Of a DNA stretch of 64,000 nucleotides, positions 27,015-35,132 are shown piece after piece. The stretch comes from JBNKVT01 sp050299335. Lineage in GTDB: Bacteria; Pseudomonadota; Alphaproteobacteria; Rhodobacterales; Rhodobacteraceae. Below the pieces are notes generated by a model. The model had not been told where the DNA came from. It searched no databases and saw only the letters and a program-made list of their open reading frames with translations. The number at the start of each line of letters is the position of its first letter. Position 1 is the stretch's first letter. Where the stretch lies: the NCBI GenBank assembly GCA_050299335.1, contig JBNKVT010000051.1, positions 75,482 to 139,481 on the forward strand. Direction: 5' to 3'. Both the position numbers and the translations under genes were made by a program.

Positions 27015-27398
27015 TTACTTGTCGCCATCTTTCAGCGGCCGGTAATTGGCCTTTTCGGCGATTCGGGCCGATTTTCCGCGCCGGTCGCGCAGATAATACA
27101 GCTTGGCGCGGCGAACCTTACCGCGGCGGACCACCTCGATATTGTCGATATTGGGGGAATGCAGCGGGAAGACGCGTTCGACGCCTTCGCCGAAGGAAAT
27201 CTTGCGGACGGTGAAGGCGGCACCGATGCCGTTGCCGCCGTTGCGGCTGATGCAGACGCCTTCGTAATTCTGCACGCGGCTGCGCGTGCCTTCGGTGACC
27301 TTGTAGCCGACGCGGATGGTGTCTCCGGCGGCGAAATCGGGGATATCCTTGCCAAGCTCGGCAATCTGCTCGGCTTCGAGCTGTTCGAGGAGGTTCAT
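27015..27398 (-). CDS. rplS: 50S ribosomal protein L19
   Basis: This 127-residue L19 has the conserved core FAAGDTIRVGYKVTEG and the SP-box region VFPLHSPNIDNIEVVRRGKVRRAKLYYLR. L19 sits at the 30S-50S interface. The ATG at 27398 is 4 bp after the trmD stop and is preceded by AGGA; the upstream in-frame extension overlaps trmD and is not used. Last gene of the superoperon. Confidence 0.95.
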   Translation of the reverse strand: MNLLEQLEAEQIAELGKDIPDFAAGDTIRVGYKVTEGTRSRVQNYEGVCISRNGGNGIGAAFTVRKISFGEGVERVFPLHSPNIDNIEVVRRGKVRRAKLYYLRDRRGKSARIAEKANYRPLKDGDK

Positions 27399-27402
27399 TT
27401 TC

Positions 27403-28269
27403 CTAGTCCTTATGCTCGCCTTTTCCGGCGATGGTGTGCGCGTCCGAGAGCTCTGTGTCTCCTGCCGGGTCCCTATCTTGCGCTTCAAGATAAGCCCGCC
27501 AAAGATCGGGACGACGTTCCTTTGTCAGCCGTTCGGCCTGGGTTTTACGCCATTCGGCGATTTTCGCGTGATGGCCGGAGAGGAGAACCTCCGGGATCGC
27601 GCGGCCTTCCCAGTCCGAGGGCCGTGTAAACTGCGGGTGTTCCAGAAGCCCGTGGGAGAAGCTTTCCTCCTCCGCCGACTCAGGGTTGCCCAGAACGCGC
27701 GGTATAAGGCGCAAAACCGCATCAATCAAGGCCTGAGCGGCGATCTCGCCGCCGGTAAGCACGAAGTCCCCGATGGAGACCTCCTCGATGCCCCGCGCAT
27801 CCAGCACCCGCTGGTCGATCCCCTCGAATCGCCCGCAAAGCAGGGTGAGGCCGCGCGTCGTCGCGAATCGCCGCGCCATGGCCTGGTTGAAGGGGGTTCC
27901 GCGGGGCGAGAGGCAGATCACCGGCCATTCGTTGCGGGGCAGTCCGGTGGCGACCGCATCGACGGCCCTGGCCACGATATCGGGTTTCAGCACCATGCCC
28001 GGCCCGCCGCCCGCCGGAGTGTCGTCAACAGTACGATGCCGGTCCGTGGCGAACTGGCGGATATCGACGGTCTCCAGCGCCCAAAGCCCGTCTTGCAACG
28101 CCTTGCCGGTCAGCGACTGGCCAAGGACGCCGGGGAAGGCGTCGGGATAAAGCGTCAGTACCTTGGCCTTCCAGGCACCGGCGATATCGGGCCGGTCCTG
28201 CATCAGCTCGCGCGGGCGGGCGGAGGCAGAGATAGACAGGCGGCCATGGGATTTAGGCTTTTCGGTCAT
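27403..28269 (-). CDS. trmD: tRNA (guanine-N1-)-methyltransferase
   Basis: This 288-residue SPOUT enzyme methylates G37 of tRNAs using S-adenosylmethionine and so prevents frameshifting. The trefoil-knot motifs LLCGRFEGIDQRVLD and IGDFVLTGGEIAA are clear, and DDTPAGGGPGMV marks the substrate loop. The first ~25 residues before AWKAKVLTLYPDAFPG are longer than in E. coli TrmD, so an internal start is possible. The start overlaps the VOC gene stop (ATGA). Confidence 0.93.
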   Translation of the reverse strand: MTEKPKSHGRLSISASARPRELMQDRPDIAGAWKAKVLTLYPDAFPGVLGQSLTGKALQDGLWALETVDIRQFATDRHRTVDDTPAGGGPGMVLKPDIVARAVDAVATGLPRNEWPVICLSPRGTPFNQAMARRFATTRGLTLLCGRFEGIDQRVLDARGIEEVSIGDFVLTGGEIAAQALIDAVLRLIPRVLGNPESAEEESFSHGLLEHPQFTRPSDWEGRAIPEVLLSGHHAKIAEWRKTQAERLTKERRPDLWRAYLEAQDRDPAGDTELSDAHTIAGKGEHKD

Positions 28270-28676
28270 GCGACTACCCGGTCGGCGGCGCCGGTAGTGA
28301 CAGGTTCGCAGAAGCGCAGGAGATAGCCGTCAGGGTCCTGCAGGACGATCTGGCGCTGGGTGACCGAAGTGTCGCCGGTGCGGTAGGTGACGGATTCTTC
28401 CGGTCTGAAGATATGGACGCGGGCGGCTTCGGCGCGGGCGATCAGGCCGGACAAGTCATCGACCTCGATCTGGAAATTGACACCCCGGCCCAGCCCCTCC
28501 CCTTCGGTCAGCCACGAGGCCTCGCCGAGTTGTTCCAGCATCAGTTCGGCCCCGTCGCGGTCAAGGTAGGCAAAGCCCTCGCGCCCGTAGCGCCGGGTGA
28601 AGCCGAAGACCTCGATGTAAAGCTTCAGACTGGCCGCGAAATCGCGGCAATAGAGTTCGGGGACCAGACAGGTCAT
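28266..28676 (-). CDS. VOC-family (glyoxalase/bleomycin-resistance-like) protein
   Basis: This 136-residue protein has one vicinal-oxygen-chelate βαβββ pair: MTCLVPELYCRDFAASLKLY at the start, and FQIEVDD and VLQDPDGYLLRF in the second half. It resembles bleomycin-binding proteins of the Ble type more than true glyoxalase I. It is wedged between rimM and trmD with ATGA overlaps on both sides, so it is made together with tRNA/ribosome maturation factors. Its own role is unknown. Confidence 0.82.
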   Translation of the reverse strand: MTCLVPELYCRDFAASLKLYIEVFGFTRRYGREGFAYLDRDGAELMLEQLGEASWLTEGEGLGRGVNFQIEVDDLSGLIARAEAARVHIFRPEESVTYRTGDTSVTQRQIVLQDPDGYLLRFCEPVTTGAADRVVA

Positions 28677-29221
28677 TCTCCGCTCCCCTTTTTCTCATCC
28701 CCATCGAAAACACCCTCAGGCGGGTCGGCGATCAGGCGCCCTGCGTCGAGATCGACTGTCGGCACGGCCTCGCGTGTAAAGGGCAGAAGGGCCGGGGTCT
28801 TGAGGCCGGGACCGGAGACTTCAAGGAAATCCCCCGCCCCGTGATCCTGAACCGAACGGACTGAGCCCAGAAGCCTGCCGCCGGTGTCGAAAACCTCCAG
28901 CCCGATCAGATCGGCATGGTAGAACTCGTCATCCGGCAGCGATGGCAGCCGGTCACGCGGCGCATAGAGCCGGGTGCCCTTCAGGGCCTCGGCCTCCTCG
29001 CGGGTCAGGACGCCAGACAGCTTCGCCGCGAAGCCGCCTTTCACAGGCCGCGTGATTTTCACGGTGAAGTCGCGCCGCCCGTCCTCGGTTGACAAGGGCG
29101 CATAATCAGCGATGGCTTCGGGCTCGGCGCAGAAGCTCTTCAGCCGCACCTCGCCGCGCACGCCGAAAGCGCCGGCGATGGCGCCGACGCAGGTTCGTTT
29201 GTCGTGCTCAGGTCCGCCCAT
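28673..29221 (-). CDS. rimM: 16S rRNA processing/30S maturation factor RimM
   Basis: The 182-residue protein has the N-terminal RimM barrel (VGAIAGAFGVRGEVRLKSF) and the C-terminal PRC-barrel region (EFYHADLIGLEVFDTGGRLLGSV, then LPFTREAVPTVDL). It assists assembly of the 30S head near S19. Its context between rpsP and trmD is the standard arrangement. The C-terminus carries a short acidic/Lys tail. Confidence 0.92.
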   Translation of the reverse strand: MGGPEHDKRTCVGAIAGAFGVRGEVRLKSFCAEPEAIADYAPLSTEDGRRDFTVKITRPVKGGFAAKLSGVLTREEAEALKGTRLYAPRDRLPSLPDDEFYHADLIGLEVFDTGGRLLGSVRSVQDHGAGDFLEVSGPGLKTPALLPFTREAVPTVDLDAGRLIADPPEGVFDGDEKKGSGE

Positions 29222-29335
29222 GACGCACCTCTTAAGCGATGGCGAGAAAATCGGGTACGATTTTCGGCTCGGACATCGCGCAGCAAATGACTTCCTCCGG
29301 GAAGCGCTGACGCGCTGGTTTCGCCCTTCGGGCGA

Positions 29336-29388
29336 GAGTATTTGGAAGAAGGAGAAGGCGCGTTTGGCCTTCTTCTCAAAAAATACTC
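29336..29388. repeat. Long imperfect hairpin between rpsP and rimM built from inverted GAGTATTT repeats
   Basis: GAGTATTTGGAAGAAGGAGAAGGC and its near-complement GCCTTCTTCTCAAAAAATACTC are separated by GCGTTTG. Both arms match the dispersed repeat that also occurs at 42191-42215 and 52221-52254. On the minus strand this forms a stable RNA stem in the rpsP-rimM gap, which could partly terminate or process the transcript. Confidence 0.7.
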
Positions 29389-29415
29389 CCGCCGGAGGCT
29401 CCCGGCATCGCCGTG

Positions 29416-29919
29416 TTACTCGGCCTTGGCTTCTTCGGCCGGAGCTTCCTCGGCAGCAGCTTCCTCGGCAGCGGCTTCCTCGGCCGGAGCTTCGGCAGCA
29501 GGTTCCTCGGCGGCGGGCTCTTCGGCCGGGGCTTCTTCCTCGGCGGGGGCTTCGGTAGCAGCTTTCGCGGCTTCAGCGGCCGCGGCTTCCTTGGCAGCCT
29601 TCTCTTCGGCCCGCTCGGTGGCCTTCTTGCCCGGCTTGGCCTTCTCGGGGTTCGAGCGTTCCTTCTTCTCGATCACGCCGGCGGCTTCGAGGAAGCGCGA
29701 GACGCGGTCGGTGACCTGAGCACCTTCGCCAAGCCAGTACTTGACCCGCTCGACATCCATCTTCACCCGCTCTTCGCTGTCTTTCGGCAGCAGCGGATTA
29801 TAGGTGCCGAGCTTCTCGATGAACCGGCCGTCGCGGGCCATGCGGCTGTCGGCGGCAACGATGGAATAATGCGGGCGTTTCTTGGAACCGCCGCGCGCGA
29901 GTCTGATCTTCATGGCCAT
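29416..29919 (-). CDS. rpsP: 30S ribosomal protein S16 with extended Ala/Glu tail
   Basis: Residues 1-85 are a standard S16 (MKIRLARGGSKKRPHYSIV, then LGTYNPLL). The protein then continues to 167 residues. The extra ~80 residues start Lys/Glu-rich and end in a low-complexity stretch of PAEE/AAAEE-like repeats. Many alphaproteobacterial S16 proteins have C-terminal extensions, but this one nearly doubles the protein. Translation may start at 29919 (MAM...) or 29913. It lies upstream of rimM in the minus-strand superoperon. Confidence 0.93.
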   Translation of the reverse strand: MAMKIRLARGGSKKRPHYSIVAADSRMARDGRFIEKLGTYNPLLPKDSEERVKMDVERVKYWLGEGAQVTDRVSRFLEAAGVIEKKERSNPEKAKPGKKATERAEEKAAKEAAAAEAAKAATEAPAEEEAPAEEPAAEEPAAEAPAEEAAAEEAAAEEAPAEEAKAE

Positions 29920-29955
29920 GGGGTATCTCCTGTTATGGCGTGGGGGGAGGCGGCG

Positions 29956-30258
29956 TCAGGCCGCTCCGTTCTGGTGTTGCTCGTGATGGCGGATAACCTC
30001 CGAAATCACGAAGTTGAGGAATTTACGTGCAAATTCCGGGTCGAGACCGGCCTCGACAGCCAGTCGTTCAAGCCGCTCGATCTGCTGGCCCTCGCGGGCA
30101 GGATCGGACGGCGGAAGGGCGTGCTCGGCCTTCAGGCGGCCAACATCCTGGGTGTGGCGGAAGCGCTCGGCCAGGGTGTACACAAGGATCGCATCCAGCC
30201 GGTCGATGCTTTCGCGGTGCTCGGCCAGCAGCTCTGCGGCGCGGGTGACGTCGTTCAT
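29956..30258 (-). CDS. Chorismate mutase (AroQ class)
   Basis: This 100-residue all-helical AroQ-type mutase would convert chorismate to prephenate for Phe/Tyr synthesis. Typical features are the N-terminal RESIDRLDAILVYTLAER helix, VGRLKAEHALPPSDPAREGQ with the catalytic Lys, and a C-terminal helix FLNFVISEVIRHH. It begins within the stop of the upstream acetyltransferase gene (4-bp overlap) and is followed by rpsP. Confidence 0.9.
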   Translation of the reverse strand: MNDVTRAAELLAEHRESIDRLDAILVYTLAERFRHTQDVGRLKAEHALPPSDPAREGQQIERLERLAVEAGLDPEFARKFLNFVISEVIRHHEQHQNGAA

Positions 30259-30776
30259 GAAAGCTCCTCCGGTGAGGGGTGGCGCCAGACATTGAGCGGG
30301 CCGTAGTCGGGATGCTCGAATACGGACTCGAAGCGAACACCCATGCGTTCGCCCAGCGCAACCGAGCGAGAGTTCTCCGGGTCGATCAGGCTGACCGCCG
30401 TGGTCCAGCCGAGCGTGTCATAGGCATGGGCCCGCGCGGCCTGGGCTGCCTCGAAAGCATAGCCCTTGCCTTCTGCATCGTCCCTCCAGAGGGTCCAGGC
30501 GATCTCGGGTTCCGGCCAGCCTTCGGGATGGTGCAGCCCGACAAGGCCCAGCGCGGTCTCGCCGTCCTTTGCATCGAGCACCCAGCGCCCGAAACCGCGC
30601 AGGCTCCAATGCCCGATCGCCGAGGCCAGCGCCAGCCAGGCCCTGCGCGGGTTTATCGGCCCACCGACCATTTTCGAGCGATCCGAGGCGTAGAAATCGC
30701 GGACCACGGGATAGTCGTCCAGCGCCGGGGGACGCAGGATCAGCCTTTCGGTTTCGAGCGTCGGGATCGGGGTCAT
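30255..30776 (-). CDS. GNAT-family N-acetyltransferase (copy 1 of 3)
   Basis: This 173-residue RimJ/RimL-type acetyltransferase begins with the typical LETERLILRPPALDD. It has the GxGYAxEA-like acetyl-CoA loop (KGYAFEAAQAARAHAYDTLGW) and ends LNVWRHPSPEE. Its sequence is closely related to the next gene, and more distantly to the third, so the three look like tandem duplicates. The substrate is unknown. It overlaps the chorismate mutase start by 4 bp. Confidence 0.85.
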   Translation of the reverse strand: MTPIPTLETERLILRPPALDDYPVVRDFYASDRSKMVGGPINPRRAWLALASAIGHWSLRGFGRWVLDAKDGETALGLVGLHHPEGWPEPEIAWTLWRDDAEGKGYAFEAAQAARAHAYDTLGWTTAVSLIDPENSRSVALGERMGVRFESVFEHPDYGPLNVWRHPSPEELS

Positions 30777-30828
30777 GCCAGCGCCTCGCGAAAGGACCGG
30801 GCGGCTTCGAGGGTGCCGCTAGGCGTCT

Positions 30829-30868
30829 CCCCTCTCCCTCTGGGAGAGGGGCCGGGGGAGAGGGGTTG
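30829..30868. repeat. GC-rich palindromic element, copy B (single hairpin)
   Basis: Stem CCCCTCTCCC at 30829-30838 pairs with 30842-30851 (loop TCT), followed by the CCGGGGGAGAGGGGTT tail. It is the first half of the two-hairpin element found at 211-287. It fills most of the gap between two acetyltransferase genes and breaks the otherwise overlapping gene chain. Confidence 0.85.
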
Positions 30869-30879
30869 TTTGCGGATCG

Positions 30880-31392
30880 TCATGCCAGCGCCTCCGGTCC
30901 GGGATGACGCCAGATTTCCAGTTCGAAGCCTTGCGGAAAGGCGTGCATGCGCTCGTATTTCGCACCGAGCCGGGCGGCGAGCGCCTTTGAGCGCGTGTTG
31001 CCGCTGTCGATGGTGCTGATCGCGGTGGTCCAGCCGAGGGGGCCGTAGCAATGGGCACGGGCGGCGAGCGCCGCCTCATGGGCGATGCCGCGGCCTTCGG
31101 CTTCGGGCATCAGGGTCCAGCCGATCTCGGCCTCGGGCCATTCGCCCGGGTGCCACGCGCCGACGCGGCCGCAATAGAGGCCGGTGGCTTTCTCCTCGAC
31201 AGCCCAGAAGCCGTAGCCGCGCAGGCTCCAGTGGCCGATCATGGTGGCGACGATGCGCCAGACCTCGTGCGGGGCCTTGGGACCGCCGGTGAAATGCGAG
31301 CGGTCCGAGGTCCAGTAGCGTTCCTCGGCCCCGATATCGGCCTCGGTCAGACCGCGCAGGATCAGCCGTTCTGTCTCCAGTGTCGGGATCAT
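30880..31392 (-). CDS. GNAT-family N-acetyltransferase (copy 2 of 3)
   Basis: This 170-residue paralogue of the preceding gene shares the LETERLILR start, IGHWSLRGYGFWAVE, and the acetyl-CoA loop GRGIAHEAALAARAH. It ends ELEIWRHPGPEALA, matching the end of copy 1. The start overlaps the stop of copy 3 (ATGA). The substrate is unknown; protein or small-molecule N-acetylation is possible. Confidence 0.85.
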   Translation of the reverse strand: MIPTLETERLILRGLTEADIGAEERYWTSDRSHFTGGPKAPHEVWRIVATMIGHWSLRGYGFWAVEEKATGLYCGRVGAWHPGEWPEAEIGWTLMPEAEGRGIAHEAALAARAHCYGPLGWTTAISTIDSGNTRSKALAARLGAKYERMHAFPQGFELEIWRHPGPEALA

Positions 31393-31904
31393 GCGGCGGC
31401 TCCAGTGGCGCGCGGCAGGGTGAAGATGTCGCGGGTGACACCGTCGGGGAAGGTCTCGCGCCGGGTCTTCCGGCCGCCGAGGCGTTCGGCGAGGGTCCGG
31501 GCGGGGGTGTTCTCGTCGCGCATATGGGTCTCGACCGTGGGCCAGCCGAGCGTGTCATAGGCAAAGGCGATGGCGGCGCGGGAGGCTTCGGTGGCGTAGC
31601 CGTGGCCACGATGATCGCGCAGGAGCCACCAGGTCAGTTCGTGGCTGGGCCAGCCGATAGAATGAACGAGCCCGCAGCCGCCGACCGGCGTGCCGTCGCG
31701 GAGGGTGACGACCCATTTGCCGAAACCCTTCAGCTGCCAGTGGCCGAGGTCGCGGCAGAGGATGTTGAACGCCTCGTCTGCGCGGCGCGGGCCGCCGTAA
31801 TTGCCCGAGCCTTCGGCATCGGCGAAGAAGGCCGCATAGAGGGCGGCATCTTCGAGCCTTGGTTCGCGCAGGATCAGGCGCTGGGTTTCGAGGACGGGGA
31901 TCAT
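31389..31904 (-). CDS. GNAT-family N-acetyltransferase (copy 3 of 3)
   Basis: This 171-residue GNAT protein has the same architecture as the two downstream copies (VLETQRLILREPRLED, GHWQLKGFGKWVV, RGHGYATEASRAAIAFAYDTLGWPTVETH). It is the most diverged of the three. It overlaps the ffh stop by 4 bp, so it is translationally coupled to the SRP gene. Confidence 0.85.
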   Translation of the reverse strand: MIPVLETQRLILREPRLEDAALYAAFFADAEGSGNYGGPRRADEAFNILCRDLGHWQLKGFGKWVVTLRDGTPVGGCGLVHSIGWPSHELTWWLLRDHRGHGYATEASRAAIAFAYDTLGWPTVETHMRDENTPARTLAERLGGRKTRRETFPDGVTRDIFTLPRATGAAA

Positions 31905-33379
31905 TTCTTCTTGCCGAAGCCCGAAAGGTTGGTAGGCAGGCCGCCGCCTTGCATGCCAGGGAAGCCGGGGGGCAGCTGGCCCTGCTGGGGGGCGGCATCA
32001 GGCCCGGGGAGGCCCGGCATCCCGCCCTTGCCGAGCAGCCCGCCGAGGCCCGAGCGCATCAGGCCCTTCTTGCCCATCTTGCCGACCTTTTTCATCATGT
32101 CGGCCATGCCGCGATGCATCTTCAGGAGCTTGTTGAGTTCGGAGACTTCCATTCCCGCCCCCGCCGCGATGCGCTTCTTGCGGGAGGCCTGAAGGATCTG
32201 TGGGTTGGCGCGTTCCTTCCTGGTCATCGAGTTGATCAGGGCGATATGGCGGCGGATGACGCTGTCATCCATGCCGGATTGCTCGATCTGCTTGGCCATC
32301 TTGTTGATGCCGGGGATCATGCCCATCATGCCGGACATGCCGCCCATCTTCTGCATCTGCTCGAAATGCTGCTTCAGGTCATTCATGTTGAACTGACCCT
32401 TCTGGAAGCGCCTCATCATCCGCTCGGCCTGCTCGGCCTCGATGGTCTCCTGCGCCTTTTCGACCAGCGCCACGATATCGCCCATGCCGAGGATGCGGCC
32501 CGCGATCCGGTCGGGGTGGAATTCCTCGAGCGCGTCCATCTTTTCACCGAGACCGACGAACTTGATCGGCTTGCCGGTGACGGCGCGCATCGACAGGGCT
32601 GCCCCGCCGCGCCCGTCGCCATCCATGCGGGTCAGGACGACGCCCGAAATGCCGATCCGTCCGTCGAAATTCTCCGCCGTGTGGACGGCGTCCTGACCGG
32701 TGAGGCCGTCGACGACCAGCAGGGTCTCGTGGGGTTTGGTGGCGTCGCGGACGGCTTCGACCTCGGCCATCAACTCGTCGTCGATGGACAGGCGGCCCGC
32801 CGTATCCAGCATGTAGACGTCATAACCGCCCAGCGTTGCCTGCTGCTTTGTGCGTTTGGCAATGTCGAGGGCGGACTGACCGGGGACGATGGGCAGGGTG
32901 TCGACGCCAATCTGCTGGCCGAGAACCGCCAATTGCTCCATCGCCGCCGGGCGTCGCGTGTCGAGCGAGGCCATCAGCACCCGCTTGCCCTCGCGGTCGG
33001 TCAGGCGTTTCGCCAGCTTGGCGGTGGTGGTGGTCTTGCCGCCGCCCTGCAACCCGACCATCAGGATCGGGGCGGGCGGGGAATCGATGCGCAGCGATCC
33101 GGTCTCGTCGCCGTCCCCGGCGAGGACATGGACCAGCTCGTCATGGACGATCTTGACCACCTGCTGGCCGGGGGTGACGGATTTGGTGACGGCCTGCCCG
33201 GTGGCCTTCTCCTGCACCGCCTTGACGAAATTCCGCGCGACCGGCAGCGACACGTCCGCCTCCAGCAGCGCCACCCGCACCTCGCGGAGCGCGGTCGAAA
33301 CGTCGGCCTCCGACAAGGCCCCCTGCTTGGTGAGCTTGTCGAAGACGCCGGAAAGCCGCTCGGACAGATTTTCAAACAT
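31901..33379 (-). CDS. ffh: Signal recognition particle protein Ffh
   Basis: This 492-residue SRP54-type GTPase delivers ribosome-nascent chains to the membrane. The N domain is followed by the P-loop GLQGGGKTT (109-117), then DTRRPAAMEQL, DTAGRL and the TRMDGDGRGG specificity motif. A Met-rich M domain with MGGMSGMMGMIPGINKM and a GMPGLPG-rich tail bind 4.5S RNA and signal peptides. ATG 33379 has GGGGGAA upstream and gives the usual MFENL start. It is the first gene of the superoperon. Confidence 0.95.
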   Translation of the reverse strand: MFENLSERLSGVFDKLTKQGALSEADVSTALREVRVALLEADVSLPVARNFVKAVQEKATGQAVTKSVTPGQQVVKIVHDELVHVLAGDGDETGSLRIDSPPAPILMVGLQGGGKTTTTAKLAKRLTDREGKRVLMASLDTRRPAAMEQLAVLGQQIGVDTLPIVPGQSALDIAKRTKQQATLGGYDVYMLDTAGRLSIDDELMAEVEAVRDATKPHETLLVVDGLTGQDAVHTAENFDGRIGISGVVLTRMDGDGRGGAALSMRAVTGKPIKFVGLGEKMDALEEFHPDRIAGRILGMGDIVALVEKAQETIEAEQAERMMRRFQKGQFNMNDLKQHFEQMQKMGGMSGMMGMIPGINKMAKQIEQSGMDDSVIRRHIALINSMTRKERANPQILQASRKKRIAAGAGMEVSELNKLLKMHRGMADMMKKVGKMGKKGLMRSGLGGLLGKGGMPGLPGPDAAPQQGQLPPGFPGMQGGGLPTNLSGFGKKK

Positions 33380-33564
33380 GGGGTTCCCCCGGGATTTCAT
33401 GCGCCAAACCAGAAAAGCACCCGTGGGCGCAACGCGCTGACGGGTGGCGATCCTGATATGGGTTCAGGACCGGAAGGTTTCACGCTTCCGGAGACTTGCG
33501 GCGGGACTTAAGGAAGTTCGGTCCATCCGTCAAGGGCTGCTGGCGCTGCCGGGTAAATCGGCCT

Positions 33565-34095
33565 ATGAGAACCGGCATGGAGCCGATAGCCACCCTGACC
33601 ACCTCGCCCACCCGTCGCATATTCGGGACCTTCGCCCAGATCGGCGTCGGGGGGATGCTGCTTTATGTGGCAGCCGTCTATCCGCCGCAGCATCCGGTGG
33701 GGCTGGTGTTTCTGATCGCGCTCGGGGCCGTGCTGATCTGGCAGGCGCGACGGCTCTGGCTGTCGACCGGGCGGGCGCTGGTCCTGACGCGCGAGACACT
33801 GGAGGACAGCTCTGGCGCGGTGCTATGCAGGCTGGACGAGATCGCGCGGGTCGAACGGGGGGCGTTTGCCTTCAAACCATCGAACGGATTTGTCGTCCTC
33901 TTGAAAGAGCCGGCACCCCGGGCCTGGTGCCCGGGTCTGTGGTGGCGGTTCGGCAAGCGGGTCGGGGTCGGGGGAACGACCTCGGGTCGGGCCTCGCGGG
34001 AAATGGCGGACATGATCGCGGTGATGATGACCGACAGGGGTCCCGAACTTTTGCGCGAGATCGACGAGGCGGTTGCCGAAAGCGACGGGAAGTAG
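33565..34095 (+). CDS. Hypothetical membrane protein
   Basis: The product has about 176 residues from ATG 33565 (ATG 33577 is an alternative). Two membrane spans lie near residues 20-60 (GGMLLYVAAVYP... and VGLVFLIALGAVLIWQA). The second half resembles a PH-like/YcxB-type β domain (LVLTRETLEDSSGAVLCRLDEIARVERGAFAF). I do not recognise a named family. It stands alone on the plus strand between ffh and the TauE-like gene. Confidence 0.65.
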   Translation: MRTGMEPIATLTTSPTRRIFGTFAQIGVGGMLLYVAAVYPPQHPVGLVFLIALGAVLIWQARRLWLSTGRALVLTRETLEDSSGAVLCRLDEIARVERGAFAFKPSNGFVVLLKEPAPRAWCPGLWWRFGKRVGVGGTTSGRASREMADMIAVMMTDRGPELLREIDEAVAESDGK

Positions 34096-34120
34096 GGTGC
34101 TTCCGTCAGAGTGCCGTCCC

Positions 34121-34160
34121 AACCCCCTCCCCCAACCCCTAACCCCCTCCCCCAACCCCT
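34121..34160. repeat. Exact 2 x 20-bp tandem repeat
   Basis: AACCCCCTCCCCCAACCCCT occurs twice in a row with no mismatch, followed by AACCCTTCAGGTGGAGGGGAG. It lies between convergent genes and resembles half of the dispersed palindromic element in composition. Confidence 0.85.
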
Positions 34161-34211
34161 AACCCTTCAGGTGGAGGGGAGTCTGGTCCGTGCCTGTGGG
34201 CGGTGGCAGGA

Positions 34212-34961
34212 TCAGAGGACCGCGTTGGCGAGCAGCCTGAGGGCGACGATGGCGAGGAGGCCGAGGATCAGCCTGTCGAAGGTCTCGGGACGGAAGGCGC
34301 GGGCGAGGCGGGCTCCGAGCGGCATTGCGGCGGTGATCGGGATCAGGGCGAAGGCCGAGAAGACGAGGCCCTGGGTCTCCAGAAGCCCCGCGTAACCCAG
34401 CGAGACGATCTGGACAGTCGTGAAGGTGGCGAAGAAGGTCGAGATCGTGGCGATGAAGCGCGGCCGCTCCAGGCGCATGGCATTGAGGAAAGTGATCGAG
34501 GCCGGGGCCGACAGGCCCGACGCACCTTGAAGAAAACCCGCGAGAGCGCCCGCCGGCAGGGCAAGGCGGGTGGCGAGTGGCATCGACAGGCTCCAGCTTG
34601 GGCGGGCGAGGCGCAGCGCGATATAGCCGAAGACAGCGAGGGCGACGAGGACCGACAGGGCGTCGGAACTGAGCGAGGCCAGCGTCCAGGTGCCGATGAG
34701 GATACCGAGCAGGCCGCCGCCGAGGAGCGGCAGGAGAAAGGAGGTTTCGGGCAGGTGAGTGCGGAATTTCCACGCCTGCCAGGCATTGGTCAGGACGTTG
34801 GGGACCAGCATCACCAGGATGGCGAAATGGACGTCAAACAACAGGACGAGGACCGGCACTGCAAGGATCGGCGCCCCGGCCCCGGTAGCGCCCTTCAGGA
34901 TGCCGCCTCCGGCGAGGGCAAGGGCGACAAGGACGATTTCCCAGATGATTTCAGCGGGCAT
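34212..34961 (-). CDS. Sulfite exporter TauE/SafE-family membrane protein
   Basis: This 249-residue protein has about seven to eight hydrophobic spans and the paired TauE motifs: GGGILKGATGAGAPILAVP near the start and GALAGFLQGASGLSAP in the middle. The family exports sulfite, sulfoacetate or related organic anions. No sulfur-metabolism genes are adjacent, so the substrate is open. Confidence 0.85.
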   Translation of the reverse strand: MPAEIIWEIVLVALALAGGGILKGATGAGAPILAVPVLVLLFDVHFAILVMLVPNVLTNAWQAWKFRTHLPETSFLLPLLGGGLLGILIGTWTLASLSSDALSVLVALAVFGYIALRLARPSWSLSMPLATRLALPAGALAGFLQGASGLSAPASITFLNAMRLERPRFIATISTFFATFTTVQIVSLGYAGLLETQGLVFSAFALIPITAAMPLGARLARAFRPETFDRLILGLLAIVALRLLANAVL

Positions 34962-35005
34962 GGATGTCAGGCGAATTCTGGACTGGTGGGGCGGCCGGGG
35001 CCAAG

Positions 35006-35079
35006 CCTCCCCCCTGCCCCCCTCCCAGCGGGAGGGGGGAACACCCCTCTCCCCCTGGGAGAGGGGTTGGGGGAGAGGG
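35006..35079. repeat. Two-hairpin GC-rich palindromic element, copy C
   Basis: The hairpins appear in the opposite order to copy A. Stem CCCCCCTCCC at 35017-35026 pairs with 35030-35039 (loop AGC). Stem CCCCTCTCCC at 35044-35053 pairs with 35057-35066 (loop CCT). It occupies the gap between the aldehyde dehydrogenase and TauE genes, both on the minus strand. Confidence 0.88.
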
Positions 35080-35132
35080 TTGCGACGACGCCCCCGGTCT
35101 TCCGGCGTTGAAGATATCGGTTTCCCGCTCAG

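Noticed and set aside
30829..30868. Intrinsic terminator between acetyltransferase genes
   Set aside because: The stem is shared exactly with other dispersed copies and has no T-run, so I treat it as a repeat element. A partial terminator effect is still possible.
34121..34160. CRISPR-like or telomere-like array
   Set aside because: There are only two units of 20 bp without spacers and no cas genes in the window.
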